Translations under genes and position numbers: made by a program
The notes under the pieces: model-generated
Database searches by the model: none
What the model was told of the DNA's origin: nothing
The model's input: the letters and a program-made list of their open reading frames with translations, nothing else
NCBI GenBank assembly: GCA_030037065.1
Contig: JASHRW010000426.1
Location: forward strand, 1-39,988
Origin: Xanthobacteraceae bacterium
Lineage (GTDB): Bacteria; Pseudomonadota; Alphaproteobacteria; Rhizobiales; Xanthobacteraceae
Direction of reading: 5' to 3'
Length of the DNA: 39,988 nucleotides
In this document: one piece after another, positions 27,524 through 37,244 of the stretch
Layout: every line of letters begins with the position of its first letter
Numbering within the stretch: the stretch's first letter is position 1

Positions 27524-28864
27524 ATGAGATCGAGCAACCGGACTGAAACCCGGAAACCGTTAGCCGCCAAAATCGGCGTATCGCGGCGCGATTTCGTCAA
27601 GCGCGCAGCGGCTGGCGCCGGCGGCCTTGCGCTCGCCGGCAAAGTTTCGGCGGCTTTTGCCCAAGCGAGCGACGTGATCAAGATCGGATTTGTCAGTCCA
27701 CGCACCGGCCCGCTCGGCGGTTTCGGCGAATCCGATCCCTATGTGCTTAGCCTGGCGCGCAAGGCGTTCGCCAGCGGACTCGCCTCCGGCGGCAAGAAAT
27801 ACAAGGTCGAGATCCTCGACAAAGATTCGCAGTCGGATCCGGCACGCGCCAGCCAACTGGCGAAATCGCTGATCAACAACGACAACATCGATCTGATGCT
27901 CACGACATCGACACCGGAGGTGGTCAATCCGGTCGCTGATGCTTGCGATGCGGCCGGCATGCCGTGCGTATCCACCATCCTGCCCTGGGAATCGTGGTAT
28001 TTTGGTCGCGGCGGCAAACCGGGACAAAAACCGTTCCCGTTCAAGTGGAGCTTCCACTTCTCGTTCGGCGTCGCCCAATTCGCGCAGGCCTACATTTCCG
28101 AATGGAATAAGGCGCCGTTCCCGACCAACAAGAGGGTCGGCGTCATGTTCCCGAACGACGCCGACGGCAACGCCTTGCGGGAGCACATAATCCCGCTGTT
28201 CGAAAAGGCCGGTTTCACGGTGTTCGATCCGGGCGGCTACGAGGACGGCACCACCGACTATTCGGCGCAAATCGCGAAATACAAGCAAGCCGGAGTGCAA
28301 ATCTTTACCGGCGTGCCACTGCCACCCGATTTCGCCGTTTTCTGGCGGCAGGCCGCCCAGCTTGGTCTTGCCCGGACTGTCAAAATCCAGAGCATCGCCA
28401 AAACCGGCTTGTTCCCCTCGCAGATGGAAGCGCTGGGTTCGCTCGGCTATAACATTGCGGCCCTCGCTTATTGGCACCCGACCTTCCCGTACAAGTCGCC
28501 GCTTACCGGTCACTCCTCTCAGGAGCTCGCCGACGGCTACGAAAAAACCACCGGGCGGCAATGGAACCAGCAGCTTGGCGGCACGCAATCGCTGCTCGAC
28601 GTCGGCGCCGAACTGCTCAGATCCACCGACCCAAAGAACAAGCAGGGACTCGTCGACAAGCTCAACACGTTCAAGGTCACCACCGCGGTTGGCGTCATCG
28701 ATTTCGCCCACGGGCCGGTGCCCCACGTCTCCACGACGCCGCTGATCGGCGCCCAATGGATCAAGGCCAAGCCGGGCAGCAAGCACAAGCTCGACCTGGT
28801 AATCGTCGACAACGCCGATGACCCCAACGTACCGATTGGTGCTAAGCTTAAGCCGTACAGCTGA
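27524..28864 (+). CDS. Liv-type ABC transporter substrate-binding protein (importer 1)
   Basis: ATG at 27524 preceded by ggggaggaag; Tat-like signal SRRDFVKRAAAGAGGLALAGKVSAAFAQ; IKIGFVSPRTGPLGGFGESD. Confidence 0.92.
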   Translation: MRSSNRTETRKPLAAKIGVSRRDFVKRAAAGAGGLALAGKVSAAFAQASDVIKIGFVSPRTGPLGGFGESDPYVLSLARKAFASGLASGGKKYKVEILDKDSQSDPARASQLAKSLINNDNIDLMLTTSTPEVVNPVADACDAAGMPCVSTILPWESWYFGRGGKPGQKPFPFKWSFHFSFGVAQFAQAYISEWNKAPFPTNKRVGVMFPNDADGNALREHIIPLFEKAGFTVFDPGGYEDGTTDYSAQIAKYKQAGVQIFTGVPLPPDFAVFWRQAAQLGLARTVKIQSIAKTGLFPSQMEALGSLGYNIAALAYWHPTFPYKSPLTGHSSQELADGYEKTTGRQWNQQLGGTQSLLDVGAELLRSTDPKNKQGLVDKLNTFKVTTAVGVIDFAHGPVPHVSTTPLIGAQWIKAKPGSKHKLDLVIVDNADDPNVPIGAKLKPYS

Positions 28865-28878
28865 GCTGAGGGTCAGGA

Positions 28879-29634
28879 TTGCAAGACACGGCCGCGAGCA
28901 GCGTCGACAGCGGCCTGCTCGTCGGCGCCGGTGTCTATAAAAGCTTCGGGGCGCTCAGCGTCCTCGAAGGCGTGAATTTCACGCTTGCCGCCAATGAGGC
29001 CGTCGGCATCGTCGGCCCGAATGGTGCCGGCAAGACCACCTTGCTCAATGTCCTTGCCGGCGCCTATCGGCCGACGACGGGCACGGTCTATTTCGAGGGT
29101 TCCGACGTAACGACGCTCGATGCCGCGGAGCGCTGCCGCATCGGCATAGCGCGTTCACACCAGATCCCGCGGCCCTTCGGCGGCATGACCGTGTTCGAAA
29201 ATTGCTTCGTCGCCGCGACCACCGGCGGCAATCTTTCGGGCCAGCGGGCCTATCAGTGCACCGTCGACTCGCTCGAACAATGTCAAATGCTGCACATCGC
29301 CAATCGCCGTGCCGAAACGCTCGGGCTCCTCGACCGCAAGCGCCTGGAGCTGGCGCGGGCGCTGGCAACCGGGCCCCGCGTGCTGCTGCTCGATGAGATC
29401 GGCGGCGGATTGACCGACGAGGAAGCCAATCACCTCGTCGAAACCATCCAGATTATGCGCAGCCGCGGACTCGCCATCGTCTGGATCGAGCACATCGTGC
29501 ACGTGCTTATGCGTGTGGTCGAGCGCCTGGTCTGCATGGATGCAGGGCGGATCATCGCCGACGGCAAGCCCGAGGCGGTGATCGCCGACGCCGCAGTGAT
29601 CGACGCCTATGTCGGCGGCAAGGCCGCGCCATGA
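28879..29634 (+). CDS. ABC transporter ATP-binding protein (LivG-like, importer 1)
   Basis: TTG start; GIVGPNGAGKTTLLNVLAG Walker A; RVLLLDEIGGGLTDEE Walker B. Confidence 0.92.
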   Translation: MQDTAASSVDSGLLVGAGVYKSFGALSVLEGVNFTLAANEAVGIVGPNGAGKTTLLNVLAGAYRPTTGTVYFEGSDVTTLDAAERCRIGIARSHQIPRPFGGMTVFENCFVAATTGGNLSGQRAYQCTVDSLEQCQMLHIANRRAETLGLLDRKRLELARALATGPRVLLLDEIGGGLTDEEANHLVETIQIMRSRGLAIVWIEHIVHVLMRVVERLVCMDAGRIIADGKPEAVIADAAVIDAYVGGKAAP

Positions 29635-30353
29635 CGCTTCTCGCGGTCGAACAACTGGAGGCGCGTCATGGGCTTCTTCAGGCGGTCCGTGGGGTCAGTT
29701 TCACCGTCGATGCGGGCGAGACCTTTGCATTGGTTGGCGCCAATGGCGCCGGCAAGACGACGCTGCTGCGCACGATCGCCGGCGCGCATAGGCCCGCGGC
29801 CGGCCGCATCAGCTTCGACGGTGTCGATGTAACTGCTGTCCCCGCCTATGCCCGGCTTCGCACCGGCATTGCACTCGTCCCTGAAGGCCGACGGCTGTTT
29901 GCCGGAATGACGGTAAAGGAAAATCTGTTGGTTGCTGGGGCCTATGGCAGGCGGGGACATTGGACGCTCGAGACTGTGCTCGATGCTTTCCCGTTGCTGC
30001 AACGGCGGCTCAACAGCCGCGCGGGCAATCTATCCGGCGGCGAGCAGCAGGCCACTGCCATCGGCCGCGCCTTGATGACCAACCCCAAGCTGCTGTTGCT
30101 CGACGAAGTATCGCTCGGCTTGGCGCCGATCGCCGTCGAGGCCGTCTATCGCTCGCTTGAAGCCCTGATCAAAGCCAAGGCCACAATCATCGTGGTGGAG
30201 CAGGATATCGGGCGAGCGCTCGGTGTATCGACGCGCGTTGCCTGCATGCTGGAAGGCCGCATCATCCTCACCGGAAGCGCCAGGGACATGACCCGCGAAC
30301 AGGTGACCGAAGCCTATTTCGGTCTGCAGCGGGCGCGGCGGGCGACTTCATGA
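29631..30353 (+). CDS. ABC transporter ATP-binding protein (LivF-like, importer 1)
   Basis: ALVGANGAGKTTLLRTIAG; NLSGGEQQATAIGRALMTNPKLLLLDEVSLGLAPI; ATGA overlap. Confidence 0.93.
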   Translation: MTLLAVEQLEARHGLLQAVRGVSFTVDAGETFALVGANGAGKTTLLRTIAGAHRPAAGRISFDGVDVTAVPAYARLRTGIALVPEGRRLFAGMTVKENLLVAGAYGRRGHWTLETVLDAFPLLQRRLNSRAGNLSGGEQQATAIGRALMTNPKLLLLDEVSLGLAPIAVEAVYRSLEALIKAKATIIVVEQDIGRALGVSTRVACMLEGRIILTGSARDMTREQVTEAYFGLQRARRATS

Positions 30354-31252
30354 TCTGGATTACGCAGCTCCTCAACGGCGTGCTGCTCGGCGGCTATTAT
30401 GCGCTGCTCGCCTGCGGCCTTTCCTTCATGTTCGGCGTCATGCGCATCATCAATCTCGCCCATGGCGATCTCGCCATTTTGGGCGCCTGCGTCGTGTTTT
30501 TTGTCGCTGATGCGACTGGCATCTCGCCTTTCGTTGCGCTTGTGGTAGCGCTGCCGCTCATGGCGCTGATCGGCTTTGGGCTGCAGCGCTGGATGTTGGA
30601 ACGCAGCCTGCGCGCCGGCCTGCTGGTGCCGCTTTTGACCACGTTCGGATTGGCCATCATCATCGAAAACGGCCTGTTCGAATACTTTGGCGCCGACTCG
30701 CGCTCGCTGGCGCCCTATATCGGGGATTTCGCTTTCGACAGTTGGGCCATCACCGGCAACATCTATATCGGCTCGCTTGCCTTGCTCATTTTTGTGGTGG
30801 CCGTCGTCCTGCTAATCGGATTGAAGCTGTTTCTGACGCACACCTCGCTTGGTCGGGCGATACGCGCGACCGCGGAAGACTCAGACACCGCCGAGCTTGT
30901 CGGCATCAATGCCCGATACGTCTACGCCGTGGCCGCGGCAATCGCTGTGGCGTCGGCTGGACTGGCCGGTGTCTTTCTCGCCATGCGCGAGACCTTTTCT
31001 CCGTATTCTGGGCCGACCCAGCTCATCTTCGCCTTCGAAGCCGTGGTGATCGGAGGAGTCGGCTCGTTGTCGGGGACCCTGGTGGGCGGCATCGTGCTCG
31101 GCGTCGCGCAGACGTTCGGCGCCCAGATCAATCCTCAAGGCTTCCTCATCGCCGGTCACGTGGTCTTTCTGATCGTGCTCGCCGGGCGCCTGGCAGTTGG
31201 CGCGATACGGACCCGCGGCGGCATGTACGGATTATTTGCAAGGCGGCCATGA
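30350..31252 (+). CDS. Branched-chain amino acid-type ABC permease (LivH-like, importer 1)
   Basis: 300 aa; GVLLGGYYALLACGLSFMFGVMRIINLAHGDLAILGA; ATGA overlaps on both sides. Confidence 0.93.
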   Translation: MIWITQLLNGVLLGGYYALLACGLSFMFGVMRIINLAHGDLAILGACVVFFVADATGISPFVALVVALPLMALIGFGLQRWMLERSLRAGLLVPLLTTFGLAIIIENGLFEYFGADSRSLAPYIGDFAFDSWAITGNIYIGSLALLIFVVAVVLLIGLKLFLTHTSLGRAIRATAEDSDTAELVGINARYVYAVAAAIAVASAGLAGVFLAMRETFSPYSGPTQLIFAFEAVVIGGVGSLSGTLVGGIVLGVAQTFGAQINPQGFLIAGHVVFLIVLAGRLAVGAIRTRGGMYGLFARRP

Positions 31253-32280
31253 AAAGCGAGGTCAGCAGCGAAACCCGCTTCATCGTCGAGCGATGGACGC
31301 CGTTATCTGCCGCAACGAGCATCGTCGCCGCAGCGCTGTTGGTGATGTTGGCATTCGGGCCGCTGCTGTTCGGTGCGAACATTGTCGACAATCTCACCAA
31401 TCTGTTCATTTACGTCATTCTGTCAGTGATGTGGAACGCACTCGCCGGTTATGGCGGCCTCGTCTCGGTCGGACAACAGACTTTCTTCGGACTCGGTGCC
31501 TATTTCGCCATCCAGCTCTCTTATTACGGCGTGGCAGTCTATCCCGCGCTTCTCCTCGGAGCAGCGGTCGCGGCGCTCGTCTCGTTGCCGATCTCGGCGC
31601 TGATGCTGCGGCTGCGGGCCGGCGAATTCGCCATCGGCATGTGGGTCGTCGCCGAACTTGCGCATCTCCTCGTCGCTCTGGATCCGCTCATCAACGGCGA
31701 GACCGGAGTTTCGCTGCTGGCGCTGAATGCTTTCAGCCCGAATACGCGCCGCGACGACAATTACTGGCTGGCGCTGGCGTCGATGGCGGTCCTGCTCGCC
31801 ATCGTCTTTGCTCTATTGCGCGGCCGGCTCGGCGCCTCCGTGCAGGCGATTCGGGACGATGAGGATGCGGCCACCTCGGTCGGCGTGAAGGTGATGCGCG
31901 GCAAGTGGATTATTTTCTTCCTGGCGGCCTTTGGCTGCGCGCTGGCCGGGACATTGTGGCTCGCGACCTCCATCACGTTCCAGCCCAACACCTATTTCGG
32001 CGTGCAATGGGCGGCCTACATGATCTTCATGGTGCTTGTCGGCGGTCTGGGCACTTTCGAAGGCCCGATCATCGGCGCCGTTATTTTTTTCCTGATCGAG
32101 TTCTTCTTCGGCCAGACCGGGGTATGGTACCTGATCGGACTGGGCGCGGCCGCCACGCTATTCGCGCTGTTTTTGCCGCGCGGTCTGTGGGGCACGATCG
32201 AGGACAAATTCGGATTGAGACTGCTGCCGGTCGGTTATCGCCTGCGCATGCTCGGTCCCCAGCGGGCGAACACAGATTAA
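31249..32280 (+). CDS. Branched-chain amino acid-type ABC permease (LivM-like, importer 1)
   Basis: Start at 31249 overlapping livH-like stop; NALAGYGGLVSVGQQTFFGLGAYFA; VGGLGTFEGPIIGAVIFFLIEFFFG. Confidence 0.92.
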   Translation: MKSEVSSETRFIVERWTPLSAATSIVAAALLVMLAFGPLLFGANIVDNLTNLFIYVILSVMWNALAGYGGLVSVGQQTFFGLGAYFAIQLSYYGVAVYPALLLGAAVAALVSLPISALMLRLRAGEFAIGMWVVAELAHLLVALDPLINGETGVSLLALNAFSPNTRRDDNYWLALASMAVLLAIVFALLRGRLGASVQAIRDDEDAATSVGVKVMRGKWIIFFLAAFGCALAGTLWLATSITFQPNTYFGVQWAAYMIFMVLVGGLGTFEGPIIGAVIFFLIEFFFGQTGVWYLIGLGAAATLFALFLPRGLWGTIEDKFGLRLLPVGYRLRMLGPQRANTD

Positions 32281-32347
32281 TTCTATGACGTCAAGCTGGA
32301 CGGCGGCTTGAGGGCATGAACGGGTAGCTCAACGCGAGCGCATCATC

Positions 32348-33967
32348 CTATTTGGATAACGCCGGCCGTCCGCTGCGCAAGACGTGATAGCTCAGTTCGC
32401 CCGGGTCGGTGAGATCGGGGACCTTCCAACCTTCGAGATCGTATTCGGCCATGCACTCCTCGGCGAAGCCCTTGAACTTCGCAGCGTTGCCGGAGGCTTG
32501 CGCGCCGAACAGGCAATAGCGGCGAATTTCCTCGGTCGAGCCGCCATAATTGATTTCATAAAGCTCGTGCCGCCCGCCGAATTCGCTGGCGAGGCAGTCC
32601 CACAGTAGTTTGAGAAGTTTCACGCGCTCTTCAGCCTTGTAGCCGTTGGAGCCGCGCAGATAGCGGTCGAGATAGGGCCTGATCTCCGCGCTTTTGAAAT
32701 CACGCGCGTGGCTGTTGAGATAGATGAGCCCCGACGCCACGGTCTGCTCGATCAGATATTTCACGCGCGTATAGGCCATGGTCGCGATGATCTGGTACGC
32801 ATTGCCGGGATCCATGTTCGGCAGTAAGTACTCGCCGATCCATGGTTTCGGATCGCGCACCATCGCATCGGAAAGGCCCCAGAATAGATTACGCCAAGCG
32901 ATCACCTCGCCGACGTTGGCTTGCACGCCGCGATAGTCTTTGGTGCCGGACGCTTCGGTCGCCTTCAAGAGCAGGCCGGAGATGAAGTCGAGCTTGACCG
33001 CAAGGCGCGTGCAGCCGTGCACCACAAAGCGCGGCAGGAAGCCCGTTCGCGGGAAGAAATTGTTGGCCTTATCGATGTCGCCGTAAACGAACACGTTCTC
33101 CCAGGGCACCAGCACCTTGTCGAGAATGAAGACCGCGTCGTTCTCGTCCAGCCGGCTCGATATCGGATAGTCGAACGGGCTGCCCATGGCCGTCGATGTC
33201 ATTTCGTACGAAGCGCGACAGATGAATTTGACGCCCGGCGCATTGGTCGGGATCATGAATACCACGGCGAATTTTTTGTCTTGGACGGGAATGAGTCCGT
33301 GATGAGCGACGAAGGTGAAATTGGTCAACACCGATCCGGTGGCGACTACCTTCGCGCCCGACACGATGATGCCGGCGTCGGTTTCCTTCTCGACGTGACA
33401 GCACACGTCGCTGACTTCATTCGGCGGACGGTCCCGGTCGACCGGCGGATGGATGATGGCGTGGTTGATGAAGGGCACGCGCTCTTGAGAGTATTTATAC
33501 CAGCGCTTCGCGTTGTCCTGGTACGGATCGTAGAAGTCGGCATTGGCGCCGAGCGTGGCGAGAAATGCCGCCTTGTAGTCGGGCGAACGGCCGAGCCAGC
33601 CGTAGGTGATCTTCGCCCATTCGGCAATCGCGTCGCGGCCGGCAACGAGTTCTTTCAGAGTCTTGGGCGCTTTGAAGAAGGCGTGCGTCACGCCACCGTT
33701 GCCGGTCTCGGTCGGCAACAGGAGCTTGTGCTTGCGTTTGTCATCGTGCAGTGCGTCGTAAAGCCGGGCGACCATGCGCGCGGTATTGCGGAACGCCGGA
33801 TGCGTGGTGACGTCTTTGACGCGTTCGCCGTAGATGAACACCGTGCGATCGTCGCGCAGCGACTCCAGATACTCCTTGCCGTTCTGCGGCCGGTCGACTT
33901 TGGCTTTGCCGATATGCTCGGGCTGCAGCTTGCTTGCGGCATTACGCTGCACCTGCACTTTCGCCAT
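32348..33967 (-). CDS. HpaB-family (4-hydroxyphenylacetate 3-hydroxylase-type) FADH2-dependent monooxygenase oxygenase component
   Basis: 539 aa; [99 protein letters not shown]. Confidence 0.9.
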   Translation of the reverse strand: MAKVQVQRNAASKLQPEHIGKAKVDRPQNGKEYLESLRDDRTVFIYGERVKDVTTHPAFRNTARMVARLYDALHDDKRKHKLLLPTETGNGGVTHAFFKAPKTLKELVAGRDAIAEWAKITYGWLGRSPDYKAAFLATLGANADFYDPYQDNAKRWYKYSQERVPFINHAIIHPPVDRDRPPNEVSDVCCHVEKETDAGIIVSGAKVVATGSVLTNFTFVAHHGLIPVQDKKFAVVFMIPTNAPGVKFICRASYEMTSTAMGSPFDYPISSRLDENDAVFILDKVLVPWENVFVYGDIDKANNFFPRTGFLPRFVVHGCTRLAVKLDFISGLLLKATEASGTKDYRGVQANVGEVIAWRNLFWGLSDAMVRDPKPWIGEYLLPNMDPGNAYQIIATMAYTRVKYLIEQTVASGLIYLNSHARDFKSAEIRPYLDRYLRGSNGYKAEERVKLLKLLWDCLASEFGGRHELYEINYGGSTEEIRRYCLFGAQASGNAAKFKGFAEECMAEYDLEGWKVPDLTDPGELSYHVLRSGRPALSK

Positions 33968-33981
33968 GGCGTTCCTCCCGC

Positions 33982-34015
33982 GTTCGGATACCGAACAAGT
34001 GTCCGTATTCCGAAC
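33982..34015. promoter_or_regulatory. Paired IclR-type operator candidate upstream of the hpaB-like gene
   Basis: gttcggataccgaac (33982-33996) and gtccgtattccgaac (34001-34015), offset exactly 19 bp; 15-48 bp upstream of the ATG at 33967. Confidence 0.6.
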
Positions 34016-34069
34016 TCAACGATAGAAGCGCGGCCTTCGCGTGGCAAGAGGCGATACCTTCAGCGTCAC

Positions 34070-34864
34070 TCAGATGCCAAGCGATGCCGACAGTTGGGTA
34101 GCGATCCGGTTGAGCTCCGGAAGAAACTTGTCCCGCATCTCGTTGCGCGTGGTTCGGGTGCTATGGGTGGACAGATTGATCGCCGTTACCGCCTGACCGG
34201 ATCGATCGAGCACCGGAACGGCGAGCGCCCGCAAGCCGCGTTCAAGTTCTTCGTCGACAATCGAAAAGCCCTGTTCCTGGTCCGACTTGACGCGATCGAA
34301 CAGCGCGTGGACGTCGATGATCGTGTACGGCGTAAAGGCCTCCATCCGGAGCGACATGAGCCGACGCCAGATTTCCGCTTCGTCGAGGTAGCCGAGTTGG
34401 GCCCGGCCAAGCGCCGTATGGAAGGCCGGCAACCGGCTGCCAACCGCCAGCGCGGTCGACATGATGCGGCGGGCCGTGATCCGCGCGACATAGACAATTT
34501 CAGTGCCCTGTAGGATCGCCGCCGAGCACGACTCGCCGAGACGCTCGCTCAATTCGCGCATCAGCGGCACTGCGCGATCGACCCAGCTCTGCGTCGACAG
34601 ATAGGCAAAGCCGAGTTCGACCGTACGCGGCGCCAGCGAGAAGACGTGGCCGTTCTGCTCGACATAACCGAGCGCGGTGAGCGTGCGCAGCACGCGCCGA
34701 GCGGCCGCGCGCGATAGACCGGCAATCTGGGCCGCTTCGGACAGCGTCATCGTGGGACGCTCGCGTCCGAAAGCGCCAAGGACCGCGAGACCCTTGGCGA
34801 GGGTCGACATGAATTCCTTGTCGTCGCGATGATGCGGCCGCGGTGTCTGTGGGCTCATAATCAT
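34070..34864 (-). CDS. IclR-family transcriptional regulator (PcaR/PcaU/PobR-like)
   Basis: Start MIMSPQTPRP at 34864 preferred; FMSTLAKGLAVLGAFGRERPTMTLSEAAQIAGLSRAAARRVLRTLTALGYVEQNGHVFSLAPRTVELGFAYL. Confidence 0.93.
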   Translation of the reverse strand: MIMSPQTPRPHHRDDKEFMSTLAKGLAVLGAFGRERPTMTLSEAAQIAGLSRAAARRVLRTLTALGYVEQNGHVFSLAPRTVELGFAYLSTQSWVDRAVPLMRELSERLGESCSAAILQGTEIVYVARITARRIMSTALAVGSRLPAFHTALGRAQLGYLDEAEIWRRLMSLRMEAFTPYTIIDVHALFDRVKSDQEQGFSIVDEELERGLRALAVPVLDRSGQAVTAINLSTHSTRTTRNEMRDKFLPELNRIATQLSASLGI

Positions 34865-34909
34865 TGGCGCGCCGGGCGTTGACTCCGCATCGGCTTTTGT
34901 CGGACACTG

Positions 34910-34943
34910 TTTCGAATAACGAACGAACGTTCGATTATCGAAC
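34910..34943. promoter_or_regulatory. Paired IclR-type operator candidate between iclR and importer 2
   Basis: tttcgaataacgaac (34910-34924) and gttcgattatcgaac (34929-34943, perfect 7-bp arms), offset exactly 19 bp. Confidence 0.65.
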
Positions 34944-35058
34944 AAAAGGCGCACCCGTCAAGCGCCGCGCGGCATCAACGACCGCATGGCGTTGGTTCGG
35001 CGCCATCGATCTCGGGCGTCCGATACTGCGTTGGCATTTTTGGAGGGAGGACGCGCCA

Positions 35059-36381
35059 ATGAAAAGCCGCAAGCCAGACCGCGACATCAACCGCCGCACA
35101 CTTCTTAAATACACCGCCGCCGGCGGCGCCGTTGCGGCCGCAGGAATTCATGCGCCGGCGATCGCGCAACAGCGAGCAGTGAAGATCGGCTATGTCAGTC
35201 CGCAGACCGGACCGCTGGCCGCCTTCGCTGACGCCGACAACTTCATTATCGACAATTTCAAAGAGGCCACTAAGGGGCAAATCAAACTCGGCAGCGCCAC
35301 CGTCCCCGTCGAGGTGATCGTCAAAGACAGTCAATCGAATCCGAACCGCGCCGCCGAAGTCGCCAAAGATCTTATCGTTCAGGACAATGTCGATCTGATG
35401 CTGGTCGCTTCGACGCCGGAGACGACCAACCCGGTCTCGACGCAATGCGAAATCCAAGAAGTGCCGTGTATTTCGTCAGTGGCGCCGTGGCAGTCATGGT
35501 TCATCGGCCGGCAAGCCAATCCGGGTGGTGGTCCCCCGGCGTGGAAGCCGTTCAATTACACTTACCATTTCTTCTGGGGGCTTGAGGACGTAATCGCCGT
35601 CTACACAAACATGTGGGGCCAAGTGCAGACCAACAAATCGGTAGGCGCGCTGTTCCCCAATGACGGCGATGGCAATGCCTGGGGCGATAAGGTCGTCGGC
35701 TTTCCGCCGGTGCTCGCCAAGCTCGGCTATAAGCTCACCGACCCCGGCCGCTACCAGGATCTCACCGATGATTTTTCCGCGCAGATTTCAGCGTTCAAAT
35801 CGGCAAACTGCGAGATCATCACGGGCGTCGTCATCCCGCCCGATTTCACCACTTTCTGGAAACAGTCCCTGCAGCAGGGCTTCAAGCCGAAAGTGGCGAC
35901 TATCGGCAAGGCGATATTGTTCCCGAGCGCGCTGGAGGCGTTGGGTCCTGACGGCAACAATCTGGGATCCGAGGTGTGGTGGACGCCGAGCCATCCGTTC
36001 AAATCCTCGCTCACCGGCGCAACGGCGAAATCGCTTGCCGATGCTTATGAGAGCGCAACCAAGAAGCAATGGACGCAGCCGATCGGTTTCGTGCACGCCT
36101 TGTTCGAACTAGCCGTCGACGTGATGAAGCGCACACCGAAGCGCGGCGATCCGAAGGCGATCGTTGCGGCCATCGCCGCGACCAATCTCGACACCATCGT
36201 CGGGCATCTACAGTGGAACGGCGCCAACCTGCCGCCGTTTGCCCATAAGAACATCGCCAAGACACCGCTGGTTGGTGGCCAGTGGCGGCTCAAGCCCGGC
36301 AACAAATACGAGATCGTCATCACTGAAAACAAAACCTTCCCGGCGATCCCACTTGGCGGCAAAATGGAGCCAATCACCTGA
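35059..36381 (+). CDS. Liv-type ABC transporter substrate-binding protein (importer 2)
   Basis: ATG at 35059 preceded by ggagggagg; Tat-like NRRTLLKYTAAGGAVAAAGIHAPAIAQ; VKIGYVSPQTGPLAAFADADNFI; clear paralogue of the 27524 protein. Confidence 0.92.
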   Translation: MKSRKPDRDINRRTLLKYTAAGGAVAAAGIHAPAIAQQRAVKIGYVSPQTGPLAAFADADNFIIDNFKEATKGQIKLGSATVPVEVIVKDSQSNPNRAAEVAKDLIVQDNVDLMLVASTPETTNPVSTQCEIQEVPCISSVAPWQSWFIGRQANPGGGPPAWKPFNYTYHFFWGLEDVIAVYTNMWGQVQTNKSVGALFPNDGDGNAWGDKVVGFPPVLAKLGYKLTDPGRYQDLTDDFSAQISAFKSANCEIITGVVIPPDFTTFWKQSLQQGFKPKVATIGKAILFPSALEALGPDGNNLGSEVWWTPSHPFKSSLTGATAKSLADAYESATKKQWTQPIGFVHALFELAVDVMKRTPKRGDPKAIVAAIAATNLDTIVGHLQWNGANLPPFAHKNIAKTPLVGGQWRLKPGNKYEIVITENKTFPAIPLGGKMEPIT

Positions 36382-36385
36382 GCGC

Positions 36386-36439
36386 TTGAGCATGATCCCG
36401 AAAAGTGAAAAGCCGGTTTTCGGATAAGATCATGCTCAA
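36386..36439. repeat. Dispersed palindromic intergenic repeat (gagcatgatc...gatcatgctc family)
   Basis: ttgagcatgatc (36386-36397)/gatcatgctcaa (36428-36439) perfect 12-bp arms; nested ccgaaaa (36398-36404)/ttttcgg (36417-36423). Confidence 0.8.
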
Positions 36440-36449
36440 TCAACAACCT

Positions 36450-36490
36450 GATCCTGATTCGATCCGATTCAATTGAATTGGATCAGGATC
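36450..36490. repeat. Second palindromic element adjacent to the dispersed repeat
   Basis: gatcctgat (36450-36458)/atcaggatc (36482-36490), and ccgattcaa (36464-36472)/ttgaattgg (36473-36481) with one G-T. Confidence 0.7.
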
Positions 36491-36517
36491 TAAAGCAACG
36501 ATCGACGGCGTGCCTCT

Positions 36518-37237
36518 GTGTCGCTCCTGGAAATTCGCGGCTTGCGGAAATGCTTCGGTTCGGTGGTCGCGGCGGACGACATTACTTTCGCCGTGGAGCC
36601 GGGCGAGGCGCTTGGCATTATCGGACCGAATGGCGCTGGCAAGACAACGCTGTTCAATCTGATCGCCGGCGGCCTGTTTCCTGATTCCGGCACCATCCAT
36701 CTCGATGGCCGCGACATCACGACGGCGCGGCCCCACGAGCGCTGCATCGCTGGCGTCGCCCGGTCCTACCAGATACCGCGGCCGTTCGAGACGCTTACCG
36801 TGTTCGAAAATCTGCTGGTGGCGGCGGTCTACGGCCGGCGTAAGAGCGAAGCCGATGCGGCGCAGGCCTGCGGCGAAATTCTCGACCAGGTTGGCTTGAT
36901 GCGGCGCGCCAACGTGCTCGCCGGCTCGCTGACCTTGCTCGAACGCAAGCGTTTGGAGATGGCGCGCGCGCTCGCGACCTCGCCGCGCCTCCTGCTGCTT
37001 GATGAGATCGCCGGCGGGCTCACCGAAAGCGAGTGCGGCGCGCTTGTCGACACCATCAAAGCACTCCATGACAGCGGCGTTACGATCGTCTGGATCGAGC
37101 ACATCGTCCATGCGTTGACGGCCGCGGTCGGAAGATTGATCGTACTCAATTTCGGCAGGAAGATCGCCGAGGGCAACCCGGATGCGGTCATGAGTTCTGC
37201 GGACGTGAGGCATATTTACATCGGCATCGAGGCGTGA
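36518..37237 (+). CDS. ABC transporter ATP-binding protein (LivG-like, importer 2)
   Basis: GTG start; GIIGPNGAGKTTLFNLIAGG; RLLLLDEIAGGLTESE. Confidence 0.92.
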   Translation: MSLLEIRGLRKCFGSVVAADDITFAVEPGEALGIIGPNGAGKTTLFNLIAGGLFPDSGTIHLDGRDITTARPHERCIAGVARSYQIPRPFETLTVFENLLVAAVYGRRKSEADAAQACGEILDQVGLMRRANVLAGSLTLLERKRLEMARALATSPRLLLLDEIAGGLTESECGALVDTIKALHDSGVTIVWIEHIVHALTAAVGRLIVLNFGRKIAEGNPDAVMSSADVRHIYIGIEA

Positions 37238-37244
37238 GGCCGGC

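Noticed and set aside
27560-28786. 408-aa minus-strand ORF opposite the importer-1 SBP
   Set aside because: Antisense shadow of a strongly supported gene
32921-34513. 530-aa plus-strand ORF across hpaB-like and iclR genes
   Set aside because: Spans two well-supported minus-strand genes and their operator region; composition typical of antisense ORFs
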